A stretch of DNA of 64,000 nucleotides from Spirosoma endophyticum. GTDB taxonomy: Bacteria > Bacteroidota > Bacteroidia > Cytophagales > Spirosomataceae. The translations under genes and the position numbers were made by a program. Location of the stretch: assembly GCF_900112365.1 (NCBI RefSeq), contig NZ_FOLQ01000006.1:186001-250000 (forward strand), written 5' to 3'. This document shows, piece after piece, positions 7,254-14,705 of this stretch. Position 1 is the first letter of the stretch, and each line of letters begins with the position of its first letter. The notes beneath the pieces are model-generated. The model saw nothing but the letters and a program-made list of their open reading frames with translations. It did not search any database and was not told the DNA's origin.

Positions 7254-8871
7254 AATGCGTTTGATAGGGTATACTGACGTGTAATTTCGTTCCTTTCCCT
7301 GGTGTAGAATAAATTTTGAATTTCCCGTTGAGCAGCTTAGTACGTTCCTGAATATTATGCAACCCCTGCGAAGGCGGTCGTAATTTCAAGGGTTCGGTGA
7401 TATCGCTGTTGCTCTCCAGTTTTGATTTCATTAAGGCGTTAGCCTGTTTTTTTCGTGGCACCTCAAATCCCTGGCCATCATCACTTACGACAAGCTGTAA
7501 TGTGTTTGCACGTCCTTTCAACTCAATATGAATATGTGATGGGTTGGCGTGCCTAACGGCATTACTAACTGCTTCCTGAGTAACTCGATACAGCATGATT
7601 TCGACATCTTTGTCTAATCGGGGCATATCGGCCGTAAGGTTTGTTTTAAATGTAACATCCACCGTTTCACTTCGGTCATTTTCTGCTAGCATTTTAATGG
7701 CCGGAATTACGCCGAAGTCACTCAAAACACTGGGCATCAGATCATTAGAAATTGACCGGGTTTCCTGAATTGTTTGCGTTACCAAACTTTTTAATGTCTT
7801 CAGGTTTTTGGAATAGGCTGGAGCACCATTCTGTTCGGGAATGGCCGCTCGGGCTAACCCCGCTTCAAGTCCCTCTATCTGCAATTTAATGGCCGTGAGC
7901 ATTTGGCCCAGTCCATCGTGCAATTCGCGGGATAATCGCTTACGTTCTTCTTCCTGCCCGGCAATCAGATAGGATGTTCGCAGTTTCTGGTCGTCGAGTT
8001 TTTGTTCATACTGAAGTTTGGTTGCTTCAAACAGTTTTTGGCGGGTTTCTTTGAGCGACCGGTTGACGCTCAGGAGTTTTTTATTCACAGCTGCCGTCTG
8101 GCTTTCAGCCTCAACTAACTGCGCAAATGTTTGCTTAAGTTTTCGGGCCGCCGGGCGAAAAATCAGCAAACCAAAACTCGCCAGTACCACTACAATGAAT
8201 ATGTATAAATAAAGTTCTATTGATTGTAGAATAATGAGTTTAGCTCTCAATTCGCCATTATATTGCCGAACGATTCCATCCATTTTTTCTAAAAATGGTT
8301 TTTCGTTAGCCAGAATAAGTTTGAAAGCAAACTGAACGTCGGGTTGCCGAACCTCCTCAAAACGTTGCAGCTGCATAAGTCGATGAGCTCCTTTTTGAAA
8401 GGCTTCAAACTCAGGACGGATGCCTTCGTATAATCGCTGAATCGTATCGGAGTTTGTAATAACGACTTTAACATCATCGGCACGTCCTTTGCGAACCTGC
8501 ATATGGTAACTCTCGAAAACAGGAAATACCTGCCGCAACGCATCTACATTCTCCTTAAAATGATCCTGTTCGTCGATATCAACTACCTGCAGCGCCTGCT
8601 TCACAATTTGCTGACTTTGGTGGCGCTGCAAAGCCGAATACCGGATTATCCAGAATTCATCCTGAACAGTTCGAAGCCACCATTGCGTCAATATCTGCCC
8701 TACCGTAAGCAAAATAGCCAGGATAATGAGCAAAGTCATGTACAATCGGGTGAACCGAATGGGAATTACCGAGCCGTCTTTTGCGTTATCGTTTAGTGAA
8801 TCGGGCACAAGTAGCGTGGTCGAAACAAAATGAGTTAGTAAAAGTAATCTTTTTTGTAATTTTACCTTCAT
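7231..8871 (-). CDS. NarX/DegS-type sensor histidine kinase
   Basis: A 546-residue membrane kinase. Two transmembrane helices (about 45-60 and 222-240) frame a periplasmic sensing region of about 160 residues; a coiled-coil linker leads to the HisKA_3 dimerisation motif RELHDGLGQ with phosphorylated His318. The ATPase domain has NAVRHA, DDGQGF and GLHNIQER. It should phosphorylate the overlapping regulator. The start is uncertain: 8871 leaves only 26 bases to the divergent gene at 8898, while a Met at 8739, just before the first helix, would leave room for promoters. Confidence 0.9.
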   Translation of the reverse strand: MKVKLQKRLLLLTHFVSTTLLVPDSLNDNAKDGSVIPIRFTRLYMTLLIILAILLTVGQILTQWWLRTVQDEFWIIRYSALQRHQSQQIVKQALQVVDIDEQDHFKENVDALRQVFPVFESYHMQVRKGRADDVKVVITNSDTIQRLYEGIRPEFEAFQKGAHRLMQLQRFEEVRQPDVQFAFKLILANEKPFLEKMDGIVRQYNGELRAKLIILQSIELYLYIFIVVVLASFGLLIFRPAARKLKQTFAQLVEAESQTAAVNKKLLSVNRSLKETRQKLFEATKLQYEQKLDDQKLRTSYLIAGQEEERKRLSRELHDGLGQMLTAIKLQIEGLEAGLARAAIPEQNGAPAYSKNLKTLKSLVTQTIQETRSISNDLMPSVLSDFGVIPAIKMLAENDRSETVDVTFKTNLTADMPRLDKDVEIMLYRVTQEAVSNAVRHANPSHIHIELKGRANTLQLVVSDDGQGFEVPRKKQANALMKSKLESNSDITEPLKLRPPSQGLHNIQERTKLLNGKFKIYSTPGKGTKLHVSIPYQTHFAYHDSY

Positions 8872-8897
8872 TTTCTATCGTATAAGTCGCCAACGCC

Positions 8898-9395
8898 ATG
8901 ATTCGATTATTGATTGCCTCGTTACTCGTAGTGTCCGTAGCTACCGCTTTTCGCCCAGCGCTACCACCTGTAGATCGGGTTAATCCAACCACATCGACTT
9001 CGGTAGCCGCCGAACCGGTAAAACTCTCGTGGGAAGTTCTGCGTGACGTTACATTCAAGAAAAAATGGTATGCCGAAGAATCGGTCTATATGCTTTACCC
9101 AACCTTCGGGCAGGGCATCCAAAAACTGAACGGTAAAACAGTTGAACTGACAGGCTACGTACTGCCTGTTGACCTTGAGTCAAATATATACGTACTATCG
9201 GCTTTTCCTTACAGCGCCTGTTTCTTTTGCGGAGGTGCCGGCCCCGAATCAGTAGTATCGCTGAAATTCAAAAAAACAGATAAGAAATTTAAAACTGATG
9301 AACGCCGGACGTTTCATGGTACCTTGAAATTGAATGCCGATAATATTTACGAACTGAATTACATTTTGGCAGATGCTGAAATGATCGATAAATAA
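8898..9395 (+). CDS. Exported protein of unknown function, DUF3299-like
   Basis: A 165-residue protein with a signal peptide (MIRLLIASLLVVSVATAFRPA) and a single compact domain. The core KTVELTGYVLPVD followed by FPYSACFFCGGAGPESVV resembles the OB-like DUF3299 family of periplasmic proteins, where the Cys-containing segment could bind metal or form a disulfide. The match is from memory and the function of that family is unknown to me. It is read divergently from the sensor kinase and ends at a strong terminator. Confidence 0.6.
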   Translation: MIRLLIASLLVVSVATAFRPALPPVDRVNPTTSTSVAAEPVKLSWEVLRDVTFKKKWYAEESVYMLYPTFGQGIQKLNGKTVELTGYVLPVDLESNIYVLSAFPYSACFFCGGAGPESVVSLKFKKTDKKFKTDERRTFHGTLKLNADNIYELNYILADAEMIDK

Positions 9396-9428
9396 AGATG
9401 TTTCCTCACAAAGGGAAGCTAACTTTTC

Positions 9429-9463
9429 AAAAGCCGTGCTCTATACTGGGCACGGCTTTTTTG
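9429..9463 (+). terminator. Rho-independent terminator
   Basis: A 10-bp stem (AAGCCGTGC / GCACGGCTT with a 10-base loop) followed by T6, 34 bases beyond the stop of the DUF3299-like gene. Confidence 0.9.
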
Positions 9464-9535
9464 TTTTAGACAAAAATAGCTTGCCAGATTACGGACTATG
9501 GCTGCTGGCGAAACGCTATTACGTAACCACAAAAC

Positions 9536-9567
9536 AAAAAAACCACTCGAAATGAGTGGTTTTTTTG
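9536..9567. terminator. Bidirectional terminator just outside the element
   Basis: A perfect hairpin AACCACTC / GAGTGGTT flanked by an A-run on the left and T7 on the right, so it can work on both strands. It ends 6 bases before the left attachment repeat and would insulate the chromosome from the element's leftward repressor transcript. Confidence 0.85.
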
Positions 9568-9572
9568 TTAAT

Positions 9573-9589
9573 CAGTGGAGAATATCGGA
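9573..9589 (+). other. Left attachment site (attL core)
   Basis: The 17 bases CAGTGGAGAATATCGGA exactly repeat the tRNA-Ala 3' end at 29142-29158. The match ends at once on both sides (T versus C before, T versus G after), so the duplicated core is exactly 17 bp. Confidence 0.92.
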
Positions 9590-9594
9590 TTTTC

Positions 9595-9609
9595 TTCTGG
9601 TTTGCGGTA
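9595..9609 (+). repeat. 15-bp direct repeat, copy 1
   Basis: TTCTGGTTTGCGGTA begins 6 bases inside the left attachment core and recurs exactly at 10072-10086, on the other side of the repressor gene. Possible arm-type recombinase sites or regulator sites. Confidence 0.6.
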
Positions 9610-9663
9610 CGGCTTATGAGCCGAATAATTATCATCTTTTAGAAGTATTACCAGCAGGATCAT

Positions 9664-10053
9664 TTACGCTGTAATTGTAGCCTGCTGTACCGCGCTCGGA
9701 AAAAAACGTAACATACTGGTCAGTGTATCAATATGCTTGCGCTGTTCCCGAATTGTCTCGCGCATGGACTCTATTAGTTCATCTTTATATACAAGTCCCT
9801 GACTTTCGCCTACACTATAATCCATACCTTTTTCCGGTATAGAAGTCTCATCCATATAAAAAGCATCAATACTCCGAAATAATAATGGAGTATATTTTGC
9901 TAATGCTTTACGCGAAAGCATTGGTTTCTGCGAGTCCTTTTCAACTATTGCCCTACTGACATTCAATGACTTAGCTACGCTTGTCATATCAAAACCTTTC
10001 AGTTTTAATATCTCCCTAAGTTTTTGACCATCATTCCTCAGACCTGTTTCCAT
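9664..10053 (-). CDS. Cro/cI-like helix-turn-helix repressor of the element
   Basis: A 129-residue protein. Residues 9-35 (GQKLREILKLKGFDMTSVAKSLNVSRAIVEKD) form a helix-turn-helix of the Cro/cI type, and a C-terminal helix (about 90-118, DELIESMRETIREQRKHIDTLTSML) should give a coiled-coil dimer. There is no peptidase domain for LexA-like self-cleavage, so induction would need another signal. It is transcribed away from the early genes across a spacer with two palindromic operators. It is the likely maintenance repressor of the integrated state. Confidence 0.8.
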   Translation of the reverse strand: METGLRNDGQKLREILKLKGFDMTSVAKSLNVSRAIVEKDSQKPMLSRKALAKYTPLLFRSIDAFYMDETSIPEKGMDYSVGESQGLVYKDELIESMRETIREQRKHIDTLTSMLRFFPSAVQQATITA

Positions 10054-10071
10054 AATAATGTTTGCTTTTTA

Positions 10072-10086
10072 TTCTGGTTTGCGGTA
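10072..10086 (+). repeat. 15-bp direct repeat, copy 2
   Basis: An exact second copy of TTCTGGTTTGCGGTA (see 9595-9609). It lies in the 5' leader of the repressor gene, next to the operators. Confidence 0.6.
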
Positions 10087-10094
10087 ATCTTGTT

Positions 10095-10133
10095 GCACGT
10101 TTAAACGTAAATGACGCACGTTTGAACGTAAAT
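10095..10133. promoter_or_regulatory. Paired palindromic operators in the repressor/early control region
   Basis: Two near-identical sites, GCACGTTTAAACGTAAAT (10095-10112) and GCACGTTTGAACGTAAAT (10116-10133), are spaced 21 bp apart, two helical turns. Each contains the palindrome ACGTTTAAACGT (one centre change in the second copy). They sit between the divergent repressor and early operon, where an autoregulated phage-type repressor would bind. Confidence 0.85.
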
Positions 10134-10167
10134 ATAGACTATGGTTTAATTAAACGGTCACTTTATT

Positions 10168-10425
10168 ATGGAAATGATTGAAAAACAGGTAGTTAAAAAA
10201 GAATTAAACGGTATGGGCAATTTGTATGAAGTCGCACCGGAATCCAAGAAAATGGCTTTTCGGGAAGCCTTGTTAGTATTCTCCAAGCGGGATAGCATCA
10301 ATTACTATCGTGCTTTTCGTGATGTCTGGAAGTATTCAGAAAGCATTACAAAAGCTCCTTTTGCTATCGTAGCAACTGCACACAATGTATTAGGATTCAA
10401 CTATCTAAACGAAACTGATAAATGA
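10168..10425 (+). CDS. Early hypothetical protein
   Basis: An 85-residue protein and the first gene of the rightward early operon, so its expression should be under the repressor. The sequence is mixed charged and aromatic with a predicted helical core (KKMAFREALLVFSKRDSINYYRAFRDVWKY). It is not a family I know. Its position suits a replication accessory, anti-repressor or excisionase role, but nothing in the sequence proves any of these. Its stop overlaps the start of the next gene (ATGA at 10422). Confidence 0.65.
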   Translation: MEMIEKQVVKKELNGMGNLYEVAPESKKMAFREALLVFSKRDSINYYRAFRDVWKYSESITKAPFAIVATAHNVLGFNYLNETDK

Positions 10426-10607
10426 AAAAGACCTTATTATTTTTTATCGTGTTTTTTCTAGGCTCGATATTTATTTACATGAATTTAGCATTTATCGTTG
10501 GTGATTGGTACGCGGATTATTGGCCGCAAGAATTTAGAGTTTTCTTATGCTTTCTAAATGCTATTTGGGTATTTGTTTATTTTTCAAAAGCTGATTCAAA
10601 TAAATAA
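10422..10607 (+). CDS. Small two-helix membrane protein
   Basis: A 61-residue protein whose start overlaps the preceding stop by 4 bases, showing translational coupling. Two hydrophobic helices (about residues 4-24 and 39-55) are joined by a short polar loop (GDWYADYWPQEFRV), so it is an inner-membrane hairpin protein. Function unknown; small early membrane proteins in phages often block superinfection, which is only a guess here. Confidence 0.65.
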   Translation: MKKTLLFFIVFFLGSIFIYMNLAFIVGDWYADYWPQEFRVFLCFLNAIWVFVYFSKADSNK

Positions 10608-10614
10608 TTGTACC

Positions 10615-10797
10615 ATGCCATTAGAACTTTCAACCGACCAACTACGGGTAATGTATATGAGAATGACCCGGCTAGGATGTATTAATCATTTACGGCACGA
10701 ACTTGAAAGAGAGCCGAACGACGAAATAAAAATTGCAATCATTCGACAAGTGATTGACGAAAAAACGCAATACTTAAATTCAGTTACCCACCAATAA
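10615..10797 (+). CDS. Small early protein
   Basis: A 60-residue, charged, mostly helical protein (LSTDQLRVMYMRMTRL, then LERDPND-like EREPNDEIKIAIIRQVIDEKTQYL). The Met at 10615 is preferred; an upstream Met at 10558 lies inside the previous gene. No family recognised. It sits 7 bases after the membrane protein and 16 before the helicase gene, so it belongs to the same operon. Confidence 0.6.
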   Translation: MPLELSTDQLRVMYMRMTRLGCINHLRHELEREPNDEIKIAIIRQVIDEKTQYLNSVTHQ

Positions 10798-10813
10798 TAT
10801 TACCCTTACATGA

Positions 10814-12028
10814 ATGGGAAAAGCTTCTGATAAGCCCATTAAATACGTGGTAATTCGAGACTATTTAGCTGAAAAGTATTTGTTTCGTTTTAACACTGTA
10901 GCGATTGATTTAGAGTACGCAGACAAAGAAGATAATATTTTTAAACCCTTAAATCCGGCAGACCTTGAAGAAGAATTATATGAGCAGGGTTTCACCGGAT
11001 TTGATAAACAACTTAATACGCTCTTGAAAACGACAACCTTAGTTCCACGCTTTAATCCCATTGTTGAATACTTTCAAAACCTTCAACAGTGGGATGGTCA
11101 AACAGATTATATTGAAACGTTAGCCGATTATGTGCAAACAACAGACCAAGATTTTTGGCGCGCACAATTTAAGAAAATGCTTGTCCGTATGATTGCTCAA
11201 GCGTTCGGCAAAATCGGTTTTAATAAACAATGCATCGTATTATTTTCAAAACAGAACGATGGCAAAACCTATTTTTGGGAGTATTTAGTAAATGGTACTC
11301 CCCTATGGGATTATTATAAAAAGAACCCGGATATTATTGGTAAGGAAGCAAAACGCGCATTAGCGGAAAACTTTTTGCTTAATCTTGACGAACTGTCTGC
11401 TTTAACAAAACAGGATGTAAACCAAGTAAAAGCAACGTTTTCGGAATCTCAGATTAAGGTCCGCTTGCCTTACGATAAAAAGGATTCGATTATGCCCCGG
11501 AATGCCAGTTTTGTAGGCTCCACTAATAAGCGTGAATTTCTAGTCGATGAAACGGGTAACGTGCGCTGGGTGGTTTTCGAGATAATAATAATAAACCACA
11601 ACGAAGGTCAGCCGGGCGGTTACGTCGATGTAGACATCAACAAAGTATGGGCGCAAGCCTTTTACTTGTTTATAAACGATTATGTAATCAATCTTACCAA
11701 AGAAGACCTAGCGCACTCGGAAGCCAACAACGAGAAATACGGCGCACGTACTGTTGAGTACCAAATGCTACTGCAACACTTTACCCCGTCTGATAAAGAG
11801 AACGGCGGTCAATTCTTCCAGCCCTTCCAATTGGCCCAAATACTAAGCTCCTTAGTTGAAAACCGCGTTAGAATCATCCCCGAAAATATTGGCCGTGCCC
11901 TTACTAAAATGGGAGTTGAGCGGAAAGCGCACCGAATAGGACAAAACGTAGCATATGGGTACTGGTTAAAACAACTCCCAAATCAGGGCCAAACGCTAGA
12001 GATGGCCCCCGTTAGCGGTCCATTTTAA
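10814..12028 (+). CDS. VirE/VapE-family P-loop helicase-like replication protein
   Basis: A 404-residue protein matching the 'virulence-associated protein E' (VapE) group, which are P-loop ATPases of phages, satellites and plasmids that act as replicative helicases. The family opening NPIVEYFQNLQQWDG is at 81-95. The Walker A motif is unusual (SKQNDGKT, 145-152), the Walker B motif is LLNLDE (188-193), and the sensor-like GSTNKREFL follows. It is shorter than fused primase-helicases, which fits the separate primase gene downstream. It probably unwinds the excised circle for replication. Confidence 0.8.
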   Translation: MGKASDKPIKYVVIRDYLAEKYLFRFNTVAIDLEYADKEDNIFKPLNPADLEEELYEQGFTGFDKQLNTLLKTTTLVPRFNPIVEYFQNLQQWDGQTDYIETLADYVQTTDQDFWRAQFKKMLVRMIAQAFGKIGFNKQCIVLFSKQNDGKTYFWEYLVNGTPLWDYYKKNPDIIGKEAKRALAENFLLNLDELSALTKQDVNQVKATFSESQIKVRLPYDKKDSIMPRNASFVGSTNKREFLVDETGNVRWVVFEIIIINHNEGQPGGYVDVDINKVWAQAFYLFINDYVINLTKEDLAHSEANNEKYGARTVEYQMLLQHFTPSDKENGGQFFQPFQLAQILSSLVENRVRIIPENIGRALTKMGVERKAHRIGQNVAYGYWLKQLPNQGQTLEMAPVSGPF

Positions 12029-12376
12029 AAAAATACTCTTTTTCTCAAATCGTCTTACAACACTTACAACATTCAACATTAACGCTTGTCTTTCAATGCT
12101 TTATATGTTGTAAGATAAATCTTATTCCTCTTACAACAACATACAACATCTTACAACAAATAGAGCGGATTTATTGAAAGTGTTGTAAGTAGGTTTTTGA
12201 GAAGTTGGGGTAAAAGGGGTCAGTAGATCAAGGGATTACGCGTAAATGTTGAATGTTGTAAGTGTTGTAGGCACTTTTTTGAAAACTTTATTTTATTCTT
12301 TTTTCCACTCCTTTCTTTTCGGCGGCAAGATTTATAATTATTCCGCCGAAAAGAAAGCATAACCTTCAATCAAACA
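12029..12376. other. Repeat-rich non-coding region, candidate replication origin
   Basis: The 348-base gap between helicase and primase holds seven copies of CTTACAAC in either orientation (12054, 12063, 12107, 12130, 12150, 12182, 12255) plus near copies such as CATACAAC. The end of the cluster (12255-12297) is closely similar to the repeats at 27.2-27.6 kb. An AT-rich stretch follows at 12280-12320. Multiple short sites for one protein beside the replication genes are what an origin looks like; a regulatory role is the alternative. Confidence 0.6.
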
Positions 12377-13252
12377 ATGGAAAATGCTTTGGTTTTACGG
12401 GCGAAAGAAGTATCAATCCCCGCTTATCTATATTCCCGCAACATAATACCAGCAGAACATAGTAGGAGCGCAATTAATGACTATGCGTACTTCTCCCCTT
12501 TCTCTAATGAACGCACCCCGTCTTTCTTTGTCAACTCTCACAAAAACGTATTTACTGACTATAGCAGCGGTGAAAAAGGGGATGCGATACGTTTGGTCTT
12601 ACTACTTGAGAAATGCTCGTTTATAGAGGCCGTAGAGCGATTGTTAAGTATAGACAACGTTTTACCTGACTCACTGGTAGAAAAGCCAACCAACGAAACA
12701 AATGAAGCTGACAGGGGGAAACACATCATTACGGATGTTACAGAACTCAGGCATTACGCGCTAACCCAATATGTAGAAAGCCGGGGCATTCCAATACATC
12801 TGGCTAGACGGTGGGTGAAGCAAATACACTACTCGTTGAATGATCGTAATTATTTCGGGGTAGGGTTTGAATCAGATAAAGGAAGTTGGGCGGTACGATC
12901 CAATAAGTTTCAATGTAACATCGGCGGCACCGGCATACGTACCATTCCCAGACCTGGCAATAAGGTTTATTTGTTTGAAGGCTTTTTCGACTTCCTATCT
13001 GCTTTGGTTCACTATGGAGTTATTCAGCCAAGCCATACTACAATTGTGCTTAATAGTACCACAAACCTAAACGATCAATTAATTAAGCAGTGGGTAGTGG
13101 ATGGCAAAGTAGTATTTACGTTTCTGGACAATGACGATACCGGAAAGAAAGCAGTCATTAAGTTACGTAATGCCGGTTGTACGGTAACAGATTGCTCTGG
13201 ATTATACGCCGAATACAACGATTTCAACGACCTTATTAAAGCACGTATATAG
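12377..13252 (+). CDS. DNA primase, CHC2-like plus Toprim, zinc ligands lost
   Basis: A 291-residue protein of the short bacteroidotal mobile-element primase type. The N-terminal part keeps the CHC2 layout (AYFSPFSNERTPSFFV, then DYSSGEKGDAIRLV) but the Cys/His zinc ligands are missing. A Toprim domain follows with its Glu in YLFEGFFDFLSAL (about residue 202) and the acidic pair in FLDNDDTGKKA (about 249-252). It should make RNA primers on the element's DNA together with the VapE-like helicase. Confidence 0.82.
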   Translation: MENALVLRAKEVSIPAYLYSRNIIPAEHSRSAINDYAYFSPFSNERTPSFFVNSHKNVFTDYSSGEKGDAIRLVLLLEKCSFIEAVERLLSIDNVLPDSLVEKPTNETNEADRGKHIITDVTELRHYALTQYVESRGIPIHLARRWVKQIHYSLNDRNYFGVGFESDKGSWAVRSNKFQCNIGGTGIRTIPRPGNKVYLFEGFFDFLSALVHYGVIQPSHTTIVLNSTTNLNDQLIKQWVVDGKVVFTFLDNDDTGKKAVIKLRNAGCTVTDCSGLYAEYNDFNDLIKARI

Positions 13253-13262
13253 GCTTTTTACT

Positions 13263-13328
13263 GGCTTTCGGGGGGCTTTTGGCTGGCTTTCGGTAAAAGT
13301 TTGGTAGGCTTTCGGGGGCTTGGATTAT
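13263..13328 (+). repeat. Three 22-bp iteron-like direct repeats
   Basis: GGCTTTCGG occurs at 13263, 13285 and 13307, exactly 22 bases apart, and the bases between copies are also partly alike (GGGGCTT, GTTTGG). The array begins 11 bases after the primase stop codon. Iterons of about 20 bp next to replication genes are the classic mark of a plasmid-type origin. Confidence 0.65.
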
Positions 13329-13357
13329 AACACCTTAAGGTAACTAAGGTGTTTCTT
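13329..13357 (+). terminator. Terminator after the replication genes
   Basis: A 9-bp hairpin, AACACCTTA / TAAGGTGTT with a 7-base loop, followed by TTCTTTT. It closes the early/replication transcript. Confidence 0.7.
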
Positions 13358-13402
13358 TTGCTTTGTTAGGGCACAACCACATAGTTTCTAAATACAATTT
13401 AT

Positions 13403-14320
13403 ATGAAATCCTTTTACGAAAAAGAAGATTACTCAATTGAAGACATTCAATCACTTATAACTAATGAAGTTGAAGAATCTATTTATTTAGATTTTAAGGA
13501 AGCAGGGGCATTAGATAAAAGTGATGGCAAGCGGAAAGATATTTCTAAAGACGTAGCTTCCTTTGCTAACTCAGATGGAGGCATAATAATTTATGGGATT
13601 AAAGAATTAGATCATAAAGCTCACTCACTTTCTTATGTAAACGGAAATATATTTACCAAAGAATGGCTTGAGCAAGTTATCAATTCAAGTATTCAAAGAA
13701 ACATTCCTAGCTTATTAATATTCCCATTAAGAGAAAATGGAGATATAGAAAAAACCATTTACATCATCAAAATACCAAGAAGTATTGATGCACCACATAT
13801 TTCTAAAGATAACAGGTTTTACAAAAGATTTAATTTTCTATCCGTCCCTATGGAAGAATATGAAATACGGCAATCATATGGACGAAAATCAACTTCTTTT
13901 TTACAGATATTTGGATGGGGTTTTTCCAAAAACGAAGCTAGAAGTAATAATGAAAGAATCCAATTTGAATTTTCAGGGACTATTATCAATTCTGGCGACG
14001 TTGTAGAATCAACTTACAAAGTGAATGCATATATTAATAATCCGCCAAAGTCAATTGATATATCGTATGATACTACAAATACTAATCATTCACACACAAT
14101 AATGGAAAATAAGAGGATTAAAATTTCGGCTACAGGTACTTCTCCAATCTTCCCAAATGAAACCCTAACCGTTCTTAGGTTTAATATAAGCCTTCCTTTA
14201 AATATTATCCGAGAAGTCGTTAAAGATGTAGAGATTGAGTTAAGAGTTATGTATTCTGGCGGAGAAGATCAAAGTTTTATTAAATTAAATGATCTTGCAC
14301 TTAAATATACTGACGGTTGA
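13403..14320 (+). CDS. AlbA_2 (Schlafen-type) domain protein
   Basis: A 305-residue protein. The AlbA_2 domain is recognised from ESIYLDFKEA (about 27-36), DVASFANSDGGIIIYGIKE (about 48-66) and the PHISKDNRFYKRF segment. The remaining 150 residues are beta-rich and unlike anything I know. AlbA_2 proteins bind nucleic acid and occur in transcription regulators and in some phage-defence proteins. It is clearly more AT-rich than its neighbours and has its own terminators on both sides, the pattern of a late-acquired cargo ('moron') gene. Defence or lysogeny control is inference. Confidence 0.8.
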   Translation: MKSFYEKEDYSIEDIQSLITNEVEESIYLDFKEAGALDKSDGKRKDISKDVASFANSDGGIIIYGIKELDHKAHSLSYVNGNIFTKEWLEQVINSSIQRNIPSLLIFPLRENGDIEKTIYIIKIPRSIDAPHISKDNRFYKRFNFLSVPMEEYEIRQSYGRKSTSFLQIFGWGFSKNEARSNNERIQFEFSGTIINSGDVVESTYKVNAYINNPPKSIDISYDTTNTNHSHTIMENKRIKISATGTSPIFPNETLTVLRFNISLPLNIIREVVKDVEIELRVMYSGGEDQSFIKLNDLALKYTDG

Positions 14321-14341
14321 AGTTTAATAAATTATTAATTT

Positions 14342-14373
14342 AAAAGCCCGTTCACATCGAACGGGCTTTTTTT
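14342..14373 (+). terminator. Terminator of the AlbA_2 gene
   Basis: A perfect 11-bp hairpin AAAGCCCGTTC / GAACGGGCTTT with a 5-base loop and a T7 tail, 21 bases after the stop codon. It also ends before the convergent small regulator gene and has an A-run on the other side. Confidence 0.92.
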
Positions 14374-14392
14374 ATATCAATAAATACAAATC

Positions 14393-14581
14393 CTATTTCG
14401 GTTCTCCCAAATAATCAAATACAATTTTAACAAGCCGGGGCGGGAATTTTTGCCTTTGTCCATCTCTCCAACCAATATCCTGTTTAATCGGCTCAATCCA
14501 CTTTTCAAATAATGGTCTAGTTACTCCATAAGCCATTGCAAAATCAGTCTTAGTATATACGCCCATTTTAGCCGAATCCAT
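14393..14581 (-). CDS. Small DNA-binding protein, possible late regulator or excisionase
   Basis: A 62-residue basic protein. Residues 9-32 (YTKTDFAMAYGVTRPLFEKWIEPI) look like a helix-turn-helix, followed by a basic turn (GQRQKFPPRLVKIV) as in MerR-like excisionase folds. It is read leftward, away from the late module, and its leader contains four 10-bp tandem repeats. It probably binds these and controls both its own gene and the late module. The family is not certain. Confidence 0.7.
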   Translation of the reverse strand: MDSAKMGVYTKTDFAMAYGVTRPLFEKWIEPIKQDIGWRDGQRQKFPPRLVKIVFDYLGEPK

Positions 14582-14600
14582 TGATTAAAGACCGTTTTTA

Positions 14601-14640
14601 TCGGTTAACGTCGGTTATCGTTAGTTACCGGGCGTTAAGA
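14601..14640. promoter_or_regulatory. Four 10-bp tandem repeats, probable operator array
   Basis: TCGGTTAACG, TCGGTTATCG, TTAGTTACCG and GGCGTTAAGA lie head to tail. The 10-bp period puts the GTTA core on the same face of the helix in each copy. The array lies in the divergent spacer between the small DNA-binding protein (start 14581) and the first late gene (start 14706). Confidence 0.75.
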
Positions 14641-14705
14641 TACGCAAACCTAAATATATACTAAAACGTAAACTAATATTGTATCACTCAAATGGGTAAT
14701 GCAAT

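Noticed and set aside
12029..12376. CRISPR array
   Set aside because: The repeated unit is only 8 bp, occurs in both orientations and at irregular distance; there are no cas genes.
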